A stretch of DNA of 64,000 nt from Pelodera strongyloides (GCA_036852015.1 JAANDG010000044.1:404956-468955), one strand, 5' to 3'. Counted from the stretch's first letter, positions 1 through 15,000 are shown. The notes: a model not told the origin generated them from the letters alone. Numbers and translations are program-made.

Positions 1-508
1 GCAGAAAAGAGGTTTATCTGTGTCTCGAATTTTTCAATGCAAATTTGCAATCTTTTCCCGCGGACGCGGCTACGCATTCGCTGCGCGCCTGAGGACCAGA
101 GTAGAGCAACATTATAAAGTCTCATAAATTATAAGCAATTCCTTACAGACAGGAAATTGAGGATATATCGAGTACCATTTCGCGGAGAAAAATAATAATC
201 ATAAATATCCGCTTTAAAGCGAAACTGACCGGTGCTTGAAACTCATTGTGGACACCAGCATTCTTATGCAGCATATACAAATCAACATAAATTAGAATAA
301 AAAATCGAGCTAAAATCGAGCAAATTAGCATAAATACGCAAGAATTCAGTTGTCCACGGTGCGTTCCAAAAACCGGCCGGTATTTCGGCCCGAGTGTGTC
401 CCCTTCTATAAGAGTGGTTCAATATGTTAAAGCGTATGACTAGTCCCGCAGTCCTGAGCCAGAATAGCGGAGTAGATATGATGTAAAATATACCAAGTCT
501 CCTTCTAG
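1..508. other. Intron sequence upstream of the first visible myosin exon
   Basis: No coding exon is visible here. The myosin exon at 509 is preceded by a splice acceptor (TTCTAG), so this is intron 1 of the myosin gene; the first coding exon, expected to encode about 25 residues, must lie left of the window. The stretch also holds a diverged MITE copy (214-390). Confidence 0.7.
214..390. mobile_element. TTAA MITE family 1, copy a
   Basis: The left end is TTAA followed by AGCGAAACTGACCGG and the right end reads CCGGCCGGTATTTCGG, an inverted repeat. The same body (caccag-cattcttatgcag, aatcgagctaaa, cgagcaa, agaattcagt-gtccac) recurs at 37792, 40347 and 52007. The right TTAA has been lost. It has no coding capacity. 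Confidence 0.8.
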
Positions 509-3500
509 GACCAATCTCGTCCATATGACTCGAAGAAGGACGTCTGGGTTCCAGATGCTGAGGATGGATATGTTGCCGGACAAATTCAATCCACAAAGGG
601 AGACACCGTCAACGTTGTCACCGCCAAGGGCAATGAGGTATGCACTTCTTACAACAGTTATTCCACAGAAACCACACTATTTTATAACTCGTACATTGAT
701 TGCCATTTGGTCTGCCTTCCCTGAATTATAAAAGTTCATTTGGTTCATTTGCTGTCTCTCTACACCCTATGCGCATCACCTTGGTGATAAATTACTGTAA
801 TATGTATGTAGCCGTGCGCCGCCTCCGGGAACTTACTCCATTGGATGGGAAAATCGAACATTTTCGAAAAATGCTCAAACAATATGTGTACGATAGAGCT
901 TTCGGTTCGTTACTTGGGAAATGCTCCAAGTCATAAAAGTTAGAGCAGAAGTGATCAGCGATCTTACCAATCAAGACGAAATGTTGACTTGTTCTACTTT
1001 AGATGACCCTCAAGAAGGAGCTGGTCCAGGAGATGAACCCTCCCAAGTTCGAAAAGGCCGAAGACATGTCCAACTTGTCCTTCCTCAACGATGCTTCTGT
1101 GTTGTGCAATCTGCGTGCCCGTTACGCGGCAATGCTTATCTACGTAAGTTGACAAGTACACAATTTCCTTGTTAAAAAAGAACTTAGAAAAAAGAATACA
1201 TGTACTTACCCTACCTCACTAACCAGGGACTTATCTCGAACACTCAGATCGATGCTGGTGGCTAAGAGTTTAAATTACACATTAGCGAAGAAAATATGAT
1301 TAGAAGAATCAACATGTTGATGTTGTAGACTTGGGTACCCGATGGGCATTCTTGCGCATCAATACTGCTACTGCACTAAAATACTAAATACTGATGTAGT
1401 CATCTCTTGTTCGCAATTTACTGATGAGGTGCAAGGTGCCTAGTTCCGTACTTACATTAAATTTTCCGAATAAACATGAATTGATAGTACACATATTAAA
1501 TTTTCCGATAAAACCTGAAGTGATAGTACACATGTTGTTTGCGCCAACCATAAGAAAAGCGTCGATTACCAATTGTAAGCTTACAAGGGAATGTTTAGGT
1601 TGTTAGGTCAAAAATGTAAATTTGTATATATCACCCTGTAGTAGAAGTATTTTCAGACCTACTCGGGACTGTTCTGCGTCGTGATCAACCCGTACAAGCG
1701 TCTTCCCATCTACACTGACACCGTTGCCCGTATGTTCATGGGCAAACGCCGTACTGAGATGCCTCCCCATCTGTTCGCAGTCTCTGACCAGGCATACAGA
1801 AACATGCTGCTGGACCACGAAAACCAGTCGATGCTGATTACTGGAGAATCCGGAGCCGGAAAGACTGAGAACACCAAGAAGGTTATTTCGTACTTCGCAG
1901 CTGTCGGTGCCAAGCAATCTGAGGCTGAAGGTATCAAGACTGACGATGGTGCCAAGAAGGTCACCCTTGAGGACCAGATCGTCCAGACCAACCCTGTCCT
2001 CGAGGCTTTCGGAAATGCAAAGACCGTCCGAAACAACAACTCTTCCCGTTTCGGAAAGTTCATCCGTATCCACTTCTCTCGCTCCGGACGCGTCGCCTCT
2101 TGCGATATTGAACACTACCTTCTCGAGAAATCTCGTGTCATCCGTCAAGCACCCGGAGAACGTTGCTACCACATCTTCTACCAGATCTACTCTGACTTCA
2201 AGCCGGAGCTCAAGAAACAGCTCTTGCTCGATCTGCCAATCAAGGATTACTGGTTCGTTGCTCAGGCCGAGCTCATCATCGACGGAATCGACGACGTGGA
2301 AGAATTCCAGCTCACGGATGAAGCATTCGACATCCTCAACTTCTCTCCTCAGGAAAAGATGGACTGCTACCGCCTCATGTCTGCCCATATGCATATGGGT
2401 AACATGAAATTCAAGCAGAGACCTCGTGAAGAGCAGGCTGAGCCCGACGGTACTGACGAAGCCGAAAAGGCATCCAACATGTTCGGAATCGACATGGAGC
2501 TGTTCTTGACCGCCCTCACCAAGCCTCGTGTCAAGGTCGGAACGGAATGGGTGTCCAAGGGTCAGAACATGGAACAGGTTAACTGGGGAATCGGTGCTAT
2601 GGCCAAGGGCCTGTACAATCGTGTCTTCAACTGGCTCGTCCAGATGTGCAACAAGACCCTCGACCAGCAGGGTGTCTCCCGTGACTACTTCACTGGTGTG
2701 CTCGACATTGCCGGATTCGAAATCTTCGACTTCAACTCCTTCGAGCAGCTCTGGATTAACTTCGTGAACGAAAAGTTGCAGCAGTTCTTCAACCACCACA
2801 TGTTCGTCCTCGAGCAAGAAGAATACGCTCGTGAGGGTATCCAGTGGACCTTCATCGATTTCGGACTCGACCTTCAAGCCTGTATCGAGCTCATTGAGAA
2901 GCCCATGGGTATCATCTCTATGCTTGATGAGGAGTGCATTGTCCCCAAGGCCACCGACCTGACTCTCGCTCAGAAGCTATCCGACCAGCATCTAGGCAAG
3001 CACCCCAACTTCGAGAAGCCCAAGCCACCAAAGGGCAAACAAGCCGAGGCTCACTTCGCCATGCGTCACTACGCCGGAACCGTACGTTACAATGTAACCA
3101 ACTGGCTTGAGAAGAACAAGGACCCACTGAACGACACAGTTGTGTCCGTCATGAAGCAGTCCAAGGGTAACGCTCTACTGGTACAGATCTGGCAAGACTA
3201 CCAAACCCAAGAGGAAGCCGCCGAGGCCGCTAAAACTGGAGGAGGAGGCAAGAAGAAGGGAAAATCTGGATCGTTCATGACTGTCTCTATGCTCTACAGA
3301 GAGTCTCTCAACAAACTGATGACCATGCTTCACAAGACTCACCCTCACTTCATTCGTTGCATTATCCCCAACGAGAAGAAGCAATCTGGAGTGATCGACG
3401 CCACGCTTGTGCTCAATCAGCTCACTTGTAACGGTGTGCTCGAAGGAATTCGTATTTGCCGCAAGGGATTCCCCAACAGAACCATGCATCCGGACTTCGT

Positions 3501-6500
3501 TCAGCGCTACGCAGTCCTTGCCGCCTCCGCCGCGAAGTGCGATCCTGACCCCAAGAAGTGCGCTGAAGCAATCATGAGCACCCTCGTCAACGAAGACAAG
3601 CTGACAGATGAGAACTTCCGTATTGGTAAGACCAAAGTGTTCTTCAAGGCCGGAATCCTTGCCCATCTTGAGGACCTCCGTGACGACAAGCTCGGATTGG
3701 TGTTCACTGGTCTGCAGGCAGCCATTCGTTCGTACTTGTCCCAGGTAAGAAAGACAACTTATATTTAATGTTCATATTCGTACCACTGACACAGTTCATA
3801 CACTAAAGCTAGCATTCACCACTAGATTATAGAAAAAGTATTGAAACTTAAAATTAAACAATTAAACCAGTTATTAACTCACAAAAATAATCATTTCAGG
3901 CCGAAAAGAGACGTCGCATGCAGCAACGTGCTGGATTCCTCATTCTGCACCGCAATATCCGCACATGGACCGTTGTGCGAACTTGGGACTGGTACCTTCT
4001 CTTCGGAAAGATTCGCCCGATGCTCAAGTGCGGCAAGGAAGCTGAGGAGATCGAGAAGATGGAGAAGAAGATCAAGGAACTTGAAGAGCAGATCGTTAAC
4101 GAGGAGAAAAAGAGAAAGGACTACGAAGAAGGGCATTCTAAGGTGTTGGAGGAGAAGAACGCAGTCTTCACACAACTCGAGGACGCCAAGATGCAGCAAA
4201 GTGAGGTTGACGAAAAGCTTGGAAAGCTTCAAGCTCTCCAGAATGATGGCTCAAAGCAAATTCGCGAGTTGAGCGACCAGTTGGCAGAGCAAGAAGAACG
4301 CAACAATGACGTACAACGCGCCAGAAAGAAGGTCGAGTCAGAGCTCGACAATCTCAGACGTCAGATGGGCGATCTGGAAGCGAGCCTTGCAAAGTCAGAA
4401 GGAGACAAGCAGAACAAGGACCAGCAGATCAGAACGCTGCAGGACGAGATGGCCAACCAGGACGACCTCATTGCCAAGCTCAACAAAGAAAAGAAGGCAC
4501 TGGAGGAGACCAACCGCAAGATCACCGAGGATGTGCAAGGAGAGGAGGACAAATCAAACCACACCACAAAACTAAAGGCTAAGCTTGAGAGAGCGCTCGA
4601 CGACCTCGAGGACCAACTGGAGCGCGAAAAGCGTGCCAGAGGAGAACTCGAAAAGCAGAAGAGGAAGATTGAAGGGGAACTAACCATTGCTTCGGAGAAG
4701 ACAGAAGACGTTGCTCGCATTCGTCACGATCTGGAAAGCAACCTGAAGAGAAAGGAAGCAGAACATCAAGCCATAATAGAAAAACTCGAGGAAGAACAGT
4801 CATTGGTGTCAAAGCTGCAGCGTCAGCTGAAGGAAGGACAGAGCAGAGCTGCTGAGCTCGAAGACGAAGTTGAAAATGAGCGACAGTCGCGAGCAAAGAC
4901 TGACCGTTCCAAGGGCGAGTTGCAACGCGAACTTGATAACCTGAACGACCGTCTGGACGAGCAGGGAGGAATGACAGCTGCACAGATCGAGATCAACAAA
5001 AAGCGTGAAGCCGAACTTGCTAAACTTCGTCACGAGCTTGAGGAGGCCAACCAGAACCATGAGAACCAACTCGCAGCGTTGAAGAAGAAACATACTGACG
5101 CCGTTGCCGAGCTCACTGACCAGCTGGACCAAGTTCAGAAGGCGAAGGCCAGAGCCGACAAGGAGCGTGCACAAGCTGCACAAGATGCCGAGACTATCCA
5201 ATCTCAGATCGATTCCGAGCTCTCAGCCAAGCTACACAACGAGAAGCTGACCAAACAACTGGAGATCCAACTCAACGAACTACGTGCAAAGGCCGATGAA
5301 CAATCTCGCCAGCTTGCCGAGTTCAATTCTCTCAAATCGCGTATGACTGGAGAAAATGGAGACCTCAATAAACAACTTGAGGATGCCGAATCTCAGCTCA
5401 CTCAAATAACTCGTTCGAAGGCGCAACTACAGAGTCAGCTTGAGGATGCCAAGAGAACCGCCGAAGAGGAGGGTCGTGAGCGCCAGCAGTACATGGCACA
5501 GGCAAAGAACTACCAGCACGACATTGAATCCATCAAAGAGTCCATCGAAGAAGAGATGGAAGCAAAGAATGACCTGCTCCGCCAAGTGTCGAAGGCCAAC
5601 GCCGAGATCCAGGCTTGGAAGGCCAAGTTTGAGGGCGAAGGACTGCTGAAGGGGGAGGAACTCGACGAGGTCCGCCGTCGTCAGCAACAGAAGATCAACG
5701 AGTTGCAAGCCATTCTGGATCAGTGTAATTCCAAAATCACCTCACTGGAAAAGACCAAGCAACGACTTGCACTTGATCTGGATGAGGCCCAGGCTGATGT
5801 TGAACGTGCCAACAACTACGTTAATCAACTCGAGAAGAAACAAAAGGGCTTTGACAAGGTTATTGATGAGTGGAGAAGAAAGGCCGACGATCTTTCGGGA
5901 GATCTCGAGATGACGCAGAGAGACGCACGAAACGCCGCTACCGATCTCTACAAGGCTCGTGCCGCGCAAGACGAGCTGAACGAAGTTGCCGAGGGTCTCC
6001 GCCGCGAGAACGGCGCTCTAGCTACTGAGATCAGAGATCTACAAGTACAGCTCGGAGAAGGAGGACGATCTGTCCAGGAGATGCAGCGCATTGTTCGTAC
6101 TCTGGAACTTGAGAAGGAGGAACTTCAGCACGCAGTCGATGAGGCTGAGGCAGCCCTTGAGGCCGAAGAGAGCAAGGTTCTCCGCGCCCAGGTCGAAGTC
6201 TCTCAAATCCGCGCTGAGATTGAAAAACGCATTCAAGAGAAGGACGAGGAATTCGAGAACACACGCAAGAACCATCAACGTGCGATGGAAAGCATGCAAG
6301 CTGCCCTCGAGTCCGAACAGAAGGCCAAGAACGACCTCACAAGGATCAAGAAGAAGCTAGAAGCAGATACAAGCGAGCTTGAGCTCGCCCTTGACCATGC
6401 AAACCTGGCAAACACGGAGGCACAGAAGAACCTCAAGAAGCATCAGGATCAGATCATCGAACTGCAGAGACAAGTCGAGATTGAGCAGCGCACCCGTGAC

Positions 6501-7633
6501 GAAGCTCGCGAGCAGTACTTCAACATGGAAAAGCGCGCTACCCTCCTCCAGTCCGAAAAGGAAGAACTTGCCGTCGCCCATGATGCAGCCGCACGAGCCA
6601 GAAGACAAGCAGAACAAGAAGCCGCCGAGGCTCGCGCCCAAGCCAACGAATACACTGTACAAGTTGGATCGCTGCAGAATGTGAAGAGAAAGCTCGAGGG
6701 TGAAATCCAGGCTCTTCACTCTGACCTGGATGAGACGATCAGTGAGTACCGCACCGCCGAAGACAACTCGAAGAAGGCCATCGCCGATGCAGCTCGTCTT
6801 GCTGAAGCCCTTCGCCAGGAGCAGGATCACTCCGCTCACGTTGATCGTACCAAGAAGGGACTCGAACAGCAGCTCAAGGAGTTCCAGACCCGTTTGGACG
6901 AAGCCGAAGCTGCCGCTCTCAAGGGCGGAAAGAAGGTAAAGCATTCTCAATACATATATTTGCTTATTAGTTGACGAACAAAAATAAGTAAGAAGTGTAA
7001 AAGGTAGAACACCTTGGGGAAAATTTATATTTTATCCATCTTTCAGGTCATCGCACAGCTTGAGAAGCGCTCCCGTGATCTTGAAAATGAACTCGATGGC
7101 GAGCAGCGCCGCTTCCAAAACGCCAACAAGGAGCTGAGCAAGTCGGACCGCAAGATGCGCGAGCTCCAGTTCCAGATCGACGAGGACAAGAAGAACTTCG
7201 ACCGCATCAACGACCTTATCGACAAGCTGCAGAACAAGGTCAAGCAGCAGAAGAAGCAGATCGACGACGCGGTGAGTTAACATTTTATAATTGTCATATG
7301 TTCAAAAATTCTTCATGCCCCAAATAACTGTTTTTGTTTTGCTGTTATTGCCTCTTGCTAGCTACACAATGCCTCGAGACTCGTTAGCTAGCCCAGTACT
7401 GAATCGAGATTAGTTATGCTGCTCTGTTTCAGGAAGAATCTGCCAACACCCACCTCGCCAAGTACCGCCAGCTGCAACACCAAGTGGAAGATGCCGAGGA
7501 GCGTGCCGACATGGCCGAGAACTCCGTTTCCAAGCTGCGTGCCAAGTCCCGTTCGGCCACCACTGGCCTGGGAGGACTCCAGGGCTCCGCTTCAGTATCT
7601 GTCATGCGTGCCCCGAGCCGCAGCAACTTCTAA
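509..7633 (+). CDS. unc-54: Muscle myosin heavy chain (UNC-54-like), first exon missing
   Basis: Sarcomeric class II myosin heavy chain, the actin motor of thick filaments. Exons in frame are 509-637, 1003-1143, 1657-3744, 3900-6935, 7047-7271 and 7433-7633, about 1,939 residues. The SH3-like N-domain is in the first two. The motor carries the P-loop GESGAGKT (1843-1866), switch [10 protein letters not shown] (from about 2032), switch II DIAGFE (2704-2721), a Gly/Lys-rich loop 2 (about 3238-3276) and the SH1/SH2 helix around 3427. IQ-type lever-arm sequence spans the 3744/3900 junction, then an uninterrupted heptad coiled-coil rod and a short non-helical tail ending SRSNF. Stretches such as [20 protein letters not shown] match C. 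elegans UNC-54 closely, but paralogues (myo-1, -2, -3) cannot be fully excluded. The start codon is outside the window. A polyadenylation signal lies at 7688. Confidence 0.95.
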
Positions 7634-7687
7634 CCGAAACTATCTTTTATCGTCTTTCCTATCATAGGCAATACTTTCCCATTTCTG

Positions 7688-7693
7688 AATAAA
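7688..7693 (+). terminator. Myosin polyadenylation signal AATAAA
   Basis: AATAAA lies 55 bases after the myosin stop codon, at a normal distance for a nematode 3' UTR. Confidence 0.7.
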
Positions 7694-7699
7694 AGGCGA

Positions 7700-9063
7700 G
7701 AGAGATTTGATGTTACGACACAACTAAAGTCAGAAACACGAATGTGCTATTCATTTTCCGATAATCACAATATCCAGACACTTAGTAAAGCACCTACAAA
7801 TAGATACCAATTTCCAATCTATACTTCTCTTTTCTTATTCGAAACAACTTCGGTTTGTGGAGAAAATATACACAGATACAGTAATCACCAAGAGAACCCC
7901 GTACAGTTTTTAATGACAATCTTGCTACAGTATCTTAAGTGCTCGAAACGAGCCGGTGCAACTCTGCAAATGTCGTCTCCGGTTGAAGAATGCACACACA
8001 TATGCGTCGTCGTCTCCCACGCACAGAATAGACACCCACAATAGAACAACGGATATTATCTACTATTGTCACAAACACAATAACATGTGCAAACCCCCAA
8101 AATAAGAACACGAAAATTATTTTTATACTTTATTGTTATGAAAGACACTAACAACAAAAACTCGAAGACAGAGCAAAATCTATGCGATCTTCGTCAACAA
8201 ATATAGATAAGCAAAACGGAGAAATCAGCGGAAGAATAAAGGGAATGTGTTGTCTGTTAAAACACCGTTATTACAATAAAGTAGCCTCATTAGCTAGTCA
8301 AACTAAATGACAAATCATAAGGGAATCTCTAGTCTACCTCATACAATATGGAAAATAGATGCAATAAAACAATAAAACTCAAGACCCATTACAAAACAGC
8401 AAGCTCAATAGCAGACCTTTTGACTGATGGAAAACGGATAAAAGATTCCAAAAATGGTCCTACAAGTGACTACGAATGTTTGAAGAAATATCTGGTCTTT
8501 CTTAAGACTCAGAAATATAAAGCATTCAGAACACCAAATAGATCAAAACAAAATGACAAGTAGATATTAGAAAAGAGCCTTCACCAGTTTTGAGCAAAGA
8601 ACACAGAAAACCAAACATTATTTGTCGCAACGTGCTACAGTACTCTCTATATCTAGTGTATCTATAAGAGAAACCCAATTACCCTACTGAGAACAACCAT
8701 CTTGATAAAACCAAACCAAATAAATATGAATCACAGTTCTAGAAGATGAAGAAGACACTCGCTTAGTGAACAGTGAAGTTTGCACAACCTAAAACAGAAT
8801 ATTTCATTTACTGCACATACAGATATAGGATGCGAGTTCGGTAGTATCATTATCACTCTTACTTCGATGTATACAGGGTGCGGAAAGTCTAAATAAAATA
8901 AATCAGAAAGAACCTCAGTTGATGATCGATACAAATAGTCGTAATTAATGTTTTTATTTACCATCACTGACTTTTTTTCTCTTTTCTTATTTAACACTTG
9001 GAGTCCTGCACCTTGAATTCACGATAAAAATAAGGAAGGATGCGAATTCACCTGGCCTACCAA
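7700..9063. other. Convergent intergenic region between myosin and EMC1
   Basis: AT-rich DNA between the two convergent gene ends. It contains the 3' UTR of EMC1 (read on the minus strand). Open frames at 7742-8044 and 8348-8563 have no recognisable protein and sit in low-complexity A-rich DNA. I see no gene here. Confidence 0.6.
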
Positions 9064-12000
9064 TTATGCCCATTGCTGTTTGAGTGCGTGGTTCTTGGCC
9101 AATCGTCGTGCCACAAACGATCCGGCGATTAATCCGACGAGCACAAGACTGATCAGAACGTGGTCAAAGTCGTCTTTGAGAATATCGAAAGTTCCCGAGG
9201 GCGTCAACCTAGTGTAGAAGATGTCCAAACCGTAGGCCAGCATCAATGAGGTCGATTCCAGGCCCGACGGTCTGAAAATAATACATTTGCGGATGATAAA
9301 GTTTGGATTTGAACGTAACTGGGGAACTTGACTAAAAAGGCTAATTATCTAATTGAATGCAAATATGGATTTAGGACCTAGCAGATCGCAGATGGCACGT
9401 TGGGTCAGAGAATAACGACAAACTAGACATACATAGAATTTGCTGGCAATTAACGCCAAAATAAAAAACGAAGGTATGCAAAATCACATACGCAGTCTTG
9501 ATTCCTCTCACATTATGGACTGTCTGGTTGTAGTTGACCATCTCCTCGGACGGGATCGGGATCTCGGGCATATAAGGGATATATCCACCTTCCTCTCTCA
9601 TCTCGGCAGTCAACTCGAGGGGACGCATCGCATCCAACATACGACGGTTCACCTAAAATGCAGTTTAAATGCACTTTCCATTAAAATCACGTTACGGTAC
9701 CCCTATCTAACCTGACGATACGTGCAAATACACTGCTTACAATGCTTACTAGTAAATCATGTTCCGGCCAACCACAAAAAAGGACAAGATATTAATAAAC
9801 TATGCTTACTCCAAAGATGTTTCCAAACGGAAGAGCAATCATCAACGATCTATGGGAGACTCCTTGTTCTGAAAATAATCGTTTGGTTGGCTTTGAAGTC
9901 AAAACAGTCCAATGTTACATATATGTATAACCCGTTATTTTGGAACAAATCCATATGCCTTGACTGAAAATGTATAACTGGAGGTAACAACCAATCATAA
10001 AGAGCTCGGCTAACTGGTAGCTGCCTATAACAGGGTACACGTTACCGTATCCCAAGAGATCGTAAAGACTGTATACCTGTCTCCGAAACATCCATATACT
10101 GAATTCCCTGGCTGAAAATGAAGGCACTTTGCATAACGACCACAGGTTTCTTCGTAGCTGCCAACGAGTCAAACTTCTCCTTATCGGTTAACTCTTCTCC
10201 TTCGTACAACTCGAGAATTCCGATTTCGGTACGACGTCCCTTCTCCGCCCAATAGGAATACTAAAACAGGAAATAGTGTTAACTAAAAGTCCCACAGGTT
10301 GTTACACTGACGTTTCTTGGACTATTTGTACTTTGTACGAGAGACCGAAAGATTATTATCGTATGGTAAGTTGGTAAGTACCAATCATTGTCAATAAGTT
10401 CGAGTTTTTCCATCATCATGTTCCATAAGCCATTAGGATAAACCCAAACTATGTTAGCGCTCTCGCGCTAACAAAGGATATACCCGCAACCCGCTCAACA
10501 TACTAACACAAGTTCCTGACAATCATGATGGAACATTCACAAAAGTTCACTCTAAAAACTTTTGCAACTCTAGTCAAGTTAATTCTACGTACAATTTTAA
10601 GTTACTATTTTCTTTTCCTCAGCTGTGATCCCAATGCTCAAGTGTGCAAAACGACGAAACCGAAACATAATACCCTCTTCCCTTACAAAAGCGCACATGT
10701 TGTAACATAAAGAGCGAATGGGGATTGACGGAATAGACAGACAGAAAGCAGCATGTCTCCCCTACATTCTTTAACAGCAAACATATGCTGGACTGAGAAA
10801 ATGTGAAAAAGAATCTGCTCAAAGTGGGGGGGGGGGCCTGCGATAATTACATTTTCAATAAATATAGCTATAAGGGCATGTACAGAAAATGGAACACCTT
10901 ATCTCGTATGCAACTGTGAATAAGGATAATGTCTAAAATTCTCCAATACTGTAAATCAATTAAGCAAAATTACGCAATACAAATACGGTAATCTTTTTGA
11001 TACAGCAAGTTTCAAACGACAAAAAAAAAATTAAATGTAATAACAATTATAACCAACCGCAACCCAGTTCTCGCAGTGGACCAAATGCACCGGGCTAGTG
11101 GCCTTGTTAAGACGAGCTGTATGGACCATTTGTCCGGAGACGGCGTCTAAACAAAAGGCAAGGTTGGTTGAACATAATCAATATTCATAGAAAGGTTGAA
11201 CCTTCGAGCTTATTACGACTCCCAGTAAGACAGATTGGACAGATGTAAACCAAGTCTTTACGTCAACGTTTCACCTTTCGACATCTTCAGGTCAAAGGAT
11301 TAAATACGTCAAACTTGGGTTTAAACTAAATAATCAATATTTTTGTTCGTTTTTATTATCACAAAAAAATCTTACCAATCATGTGGATAACCACTGTATG
11401 TGCCTTATTGTCGACAACGGCCACGGACACAAGGTTCGGGTTGACATACTTATACATGACAGAACGGTCAATCATCACTCTTCCTTGTGAATGGGTTCTC
11501 TCTGAAATTTTCGGTTAGTCGAACATCTTTTTCTTTGTAAACAGCTCTATAACTTCGTCAATCACAAAACACGAGAAAACAGTTCTTATTCGCGCACTGT
11601 GGCGTATCCATATCTAGCACTAATCAATAGAGCAAGGTCGTAAAAAAATCCCGAAAATTCCAAAGTATCACTCACGTGTTGCGGGTTTTCCCTTCACTGC
11701 GACAACCTTGGAATCCGCAGTCATCTGCAGACTTCCAGTCCACATTTCCACCAGTTTCTTATTCACCAAGTCGACCCTGAATTCGAAAGCTACCGTAACC
11801 GAAATTCGGGCGGGAAAAACGTTCAACCCATGATTTCTGACTACGTATACGAGTGAAACCTTTGTTATCTTCTAGTTACCAGTACTAGTTATACATATTT
11901 ATAACAAACTATGATACTTACCTGAATCCCTTAAGCTCTCCCGTCTCCCCTTCAAGATCCATAATGTGAACGGGAAGTGCATGGCTGACGGACGAAGGAG

Positions 12001-15000
12001 ACAATTCAGGGAAGAGAGAAACCTGGAATTCATAGTTGGAAGTTGGAATACGCATGAAACTCTATAATTTGCTGCACCATGCTCAGGGACAAGGAAATGT
12101 TTGCTGAATTGTTCCAGTTTTATCACCGAAATAGAACAAACATCCTAAAGGTGACTTAGGACCAAATAGTCCTCTAATTTCCACACCTAGTTGACGTCAC
12201 CTCCCTATAAGTTACGTGTCATCCTCGCCATTGAGTAAACATAAACAGAAAGGATCTTGCTAATTATAAAGTCAGGCAACACCAATATAAATAAATATTT
12301 CCCGTGCATTTGACATGACGAGTGCACTAACAAATATTCGACAGGCGAATAACAACAAATAAACGTTTTATTTTTAAACTAATATGAGGCTAATTATTAT
12401 TTACATAAAAGACTATGATTCGCCTTCAGAATACGTGGGTTAAAAATGGAACAAGGTAAATAAAAATTTATACATGCGAGGATACGTACATATAATGTAG
12501 ATTATGGTACGGTACGAATGGAACTATGGAACTACAATTTCGTGAATTATGGGGCTTCCAAGTATGCGGGCAAATTTACCGTATTTTATGACTTCGCGAG
12601 ACCCAGGTATTAATTTCTCATGTCAAATATTCAATTCAGGGAAAATACGGTAAATTTGTCTATACTTGGAAGGGAACGCACAGTTGTTTTTGGCATACAT
12701 GGAAACCCCATTACAATACCCTATTTAGAATGATTGAGAATCGCTTCTCCCCCGCCACCTATCCGCCCACCGGTAGTTGATAGTACAATGACGGTTTATA
12801 GTCATGAGAGGGAATGAAGATAAGATATTGACCACCGGCTACCGCCCACCGGTAGTTGATAGTACAATGACGGTTTATAGTCATGAGCGGGAACGAAAAT
12901 ATTGTTCTCGCTTACAATACGAATAAACCATTTATGGAGTTGGAGCTTTTCCATCTCGAAAAAGTTCCGAGGTTCATATCCATCTGGAGTATATCATGAA
13001 CGCGTCATGAACGCATCATGAACGTACACAACAAAACAGAGAGTATCTTATCATTCCACCGGTATAAGAGCCTGGAACCGAGTTGAAGAAGCAGGCATTC
13101 AGCAACAACCAAACAATGCACTGCGGCATTCATTCCCTACTCGTCTGTACCCTTCTAATGGGGATTCTCGCTACTCCCTTTCCAAATGCTTCTTTTCGTT
13201 CTGCAAGTTATGGAAGTCATGAAGAGCCTTATTCGGATGATGACAATGCTTGTAGATTACCCGACCAATCGTTTCTGGAAGGTGTATCCGAAAGTTCACG
13301 AGACGCATTCGAACAAATTCAAAATGATCTGTCGCTCACTCGAGAACAGTTTTTCAAAAAGGCGAAAGAGTGGGCAAGCAAGGAATCCAAAGCAGTACAG
13401 GTAATGCGCATCACAATCGCTAAAGTTTCTAATAAACAAGATAATTACTTCACGACTGGTATCATGGCTCTTTTTGACTTTCATGGCTCTCTATTTTAGG
13501 AGAAGCTTCAAAAATACTTGGATGCTTTTAACGAGAAACTCAAGGAATACGCCCAAGGATGTGACGACCTGCAAAAAGCAGTGGTTGAGGTTCTTACAAG
13601 TGTAAAGCACCTCTCTTTAGACGCAACTCTTACAGGACTTGAGTTGCAAGCGGAGGTGGAAAAAATCTTCAAGAGAACGCCGAAAAGGCTCGAAAAAATT
13701 GTCGTAAAGCTGCTCGGAGCAATTCAGTGCAAACCACTGCCATCTACTACAGCCACTACGATTTGAAGTTTTACAACTGAATTCTAAATAAACTATTTGA
13801 TTTTGATATATGTATATGTGATTAAGATGTGATATATGTATATGTGATTAAGATGTGATATATGTATATGTGATTAAAGTTTCATCCTCTGATGCACACC
13901 TATACAAAACAAAGTGCCCACAAAGTGTAAATTCACTACGTATGTGTGTCTCATAATGTCAAACATCAAACTACTGGCAAAGCAGCTTTAAAGGGATAGG
14001 TTCATCTCAAATCACCTCTCTTTTTATTGTTTTTATTGATAATAACGCAAGCATCATTCACAATGAAAATTAAATCAATCACAGAACAATACGCCTCGAA
14101 GAAGAAGCTTCCTTTATTGGAAGCTAGTTGATCGGAAGCCAAAATCTAAACTCAAAAACTAATACCTACACTGGCAATTAGCGGGCTAATGGCAAGTAGC
14201 CAAGAGCGAATTAAATGATACTGCACGGGAAATAATGACCTGCCGAGTGTAGTTTGTAACTTGGCTAATTGCCATTAGACCGCTCGATCTGTGTACGGTA
14301 TTAGTTTTTGAGTTTAGATTTTGGCTTCCGATCAACTAGCTTCCAATAAAGGAAGCTTCTTCTGCGAGTCGTATTGTTCTGTGATTGATTTAATTTTCAA
14401 TGTGAACGATATTTGTGCTATTATCAATAAAAACAATAAAAAGAGGGGTGATTTGAGATGAACCTATCCCTTTAAGATAAAACTTCGAAACACTAGATAA
14501 CAAAGAGCGAAACCGAATATATATACTTTTATACTGTAAATAAACCCTTATTCTCAAGGAAATATTGTTCTTCAGCACTTCAGCTAAACTAGTTTTGTTT
14601 CATTTCTTAAAGGGAATGTCAACCCCGGTTTTGCAGGTTAGGCTAAAAAGGCTTATATTTTGTAGGTAAGGAAAGTGAAAACAAAAATAAACAAAAACTT
14701 TTCGATAAAAAGAAAAACAATTTCAAACCCTTCTAAAAAAATGCCTTCACTATGGGATTTCGGTTTTTTGCTCATTTTTTTGGATTCCGAAGCAAAAACG
14801 TCTTTCTAGATGAGTTGCAAAAAAAATATATTTTTTTAATCGCTTTTTGAGAGCTCGATTTTTGAGAGCGCGTGATACAGTAACCAGGAATCTGCGTTGA
14901 CGTTCCCTTTAAAAGAATTTTATAACAAAAGGTCTGTTTCTGATAAGAGGCAGTAAATAATCGACAGATATGCAACTACAAATTGCTGGTTAAATCAGTG

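Noticed and set aside
1603..2877. 424-residue minus-strand open frame
   Set aside because: It is antisense to the myosin motor exon and results from its biased codon use.
4579..6950. Several Leu-rich minus-strand frames of 75-197 residues
   Set aside because: They are complements of the Glu/Lys/Gln-rich coiled-coil rod and have no splice or family support.
7742..8563. Plus-strand frames after the myosin gene
   Set aside because: Low-complexity A-rich sequence beyond the polyadenylation signal, with no splice sites or family.
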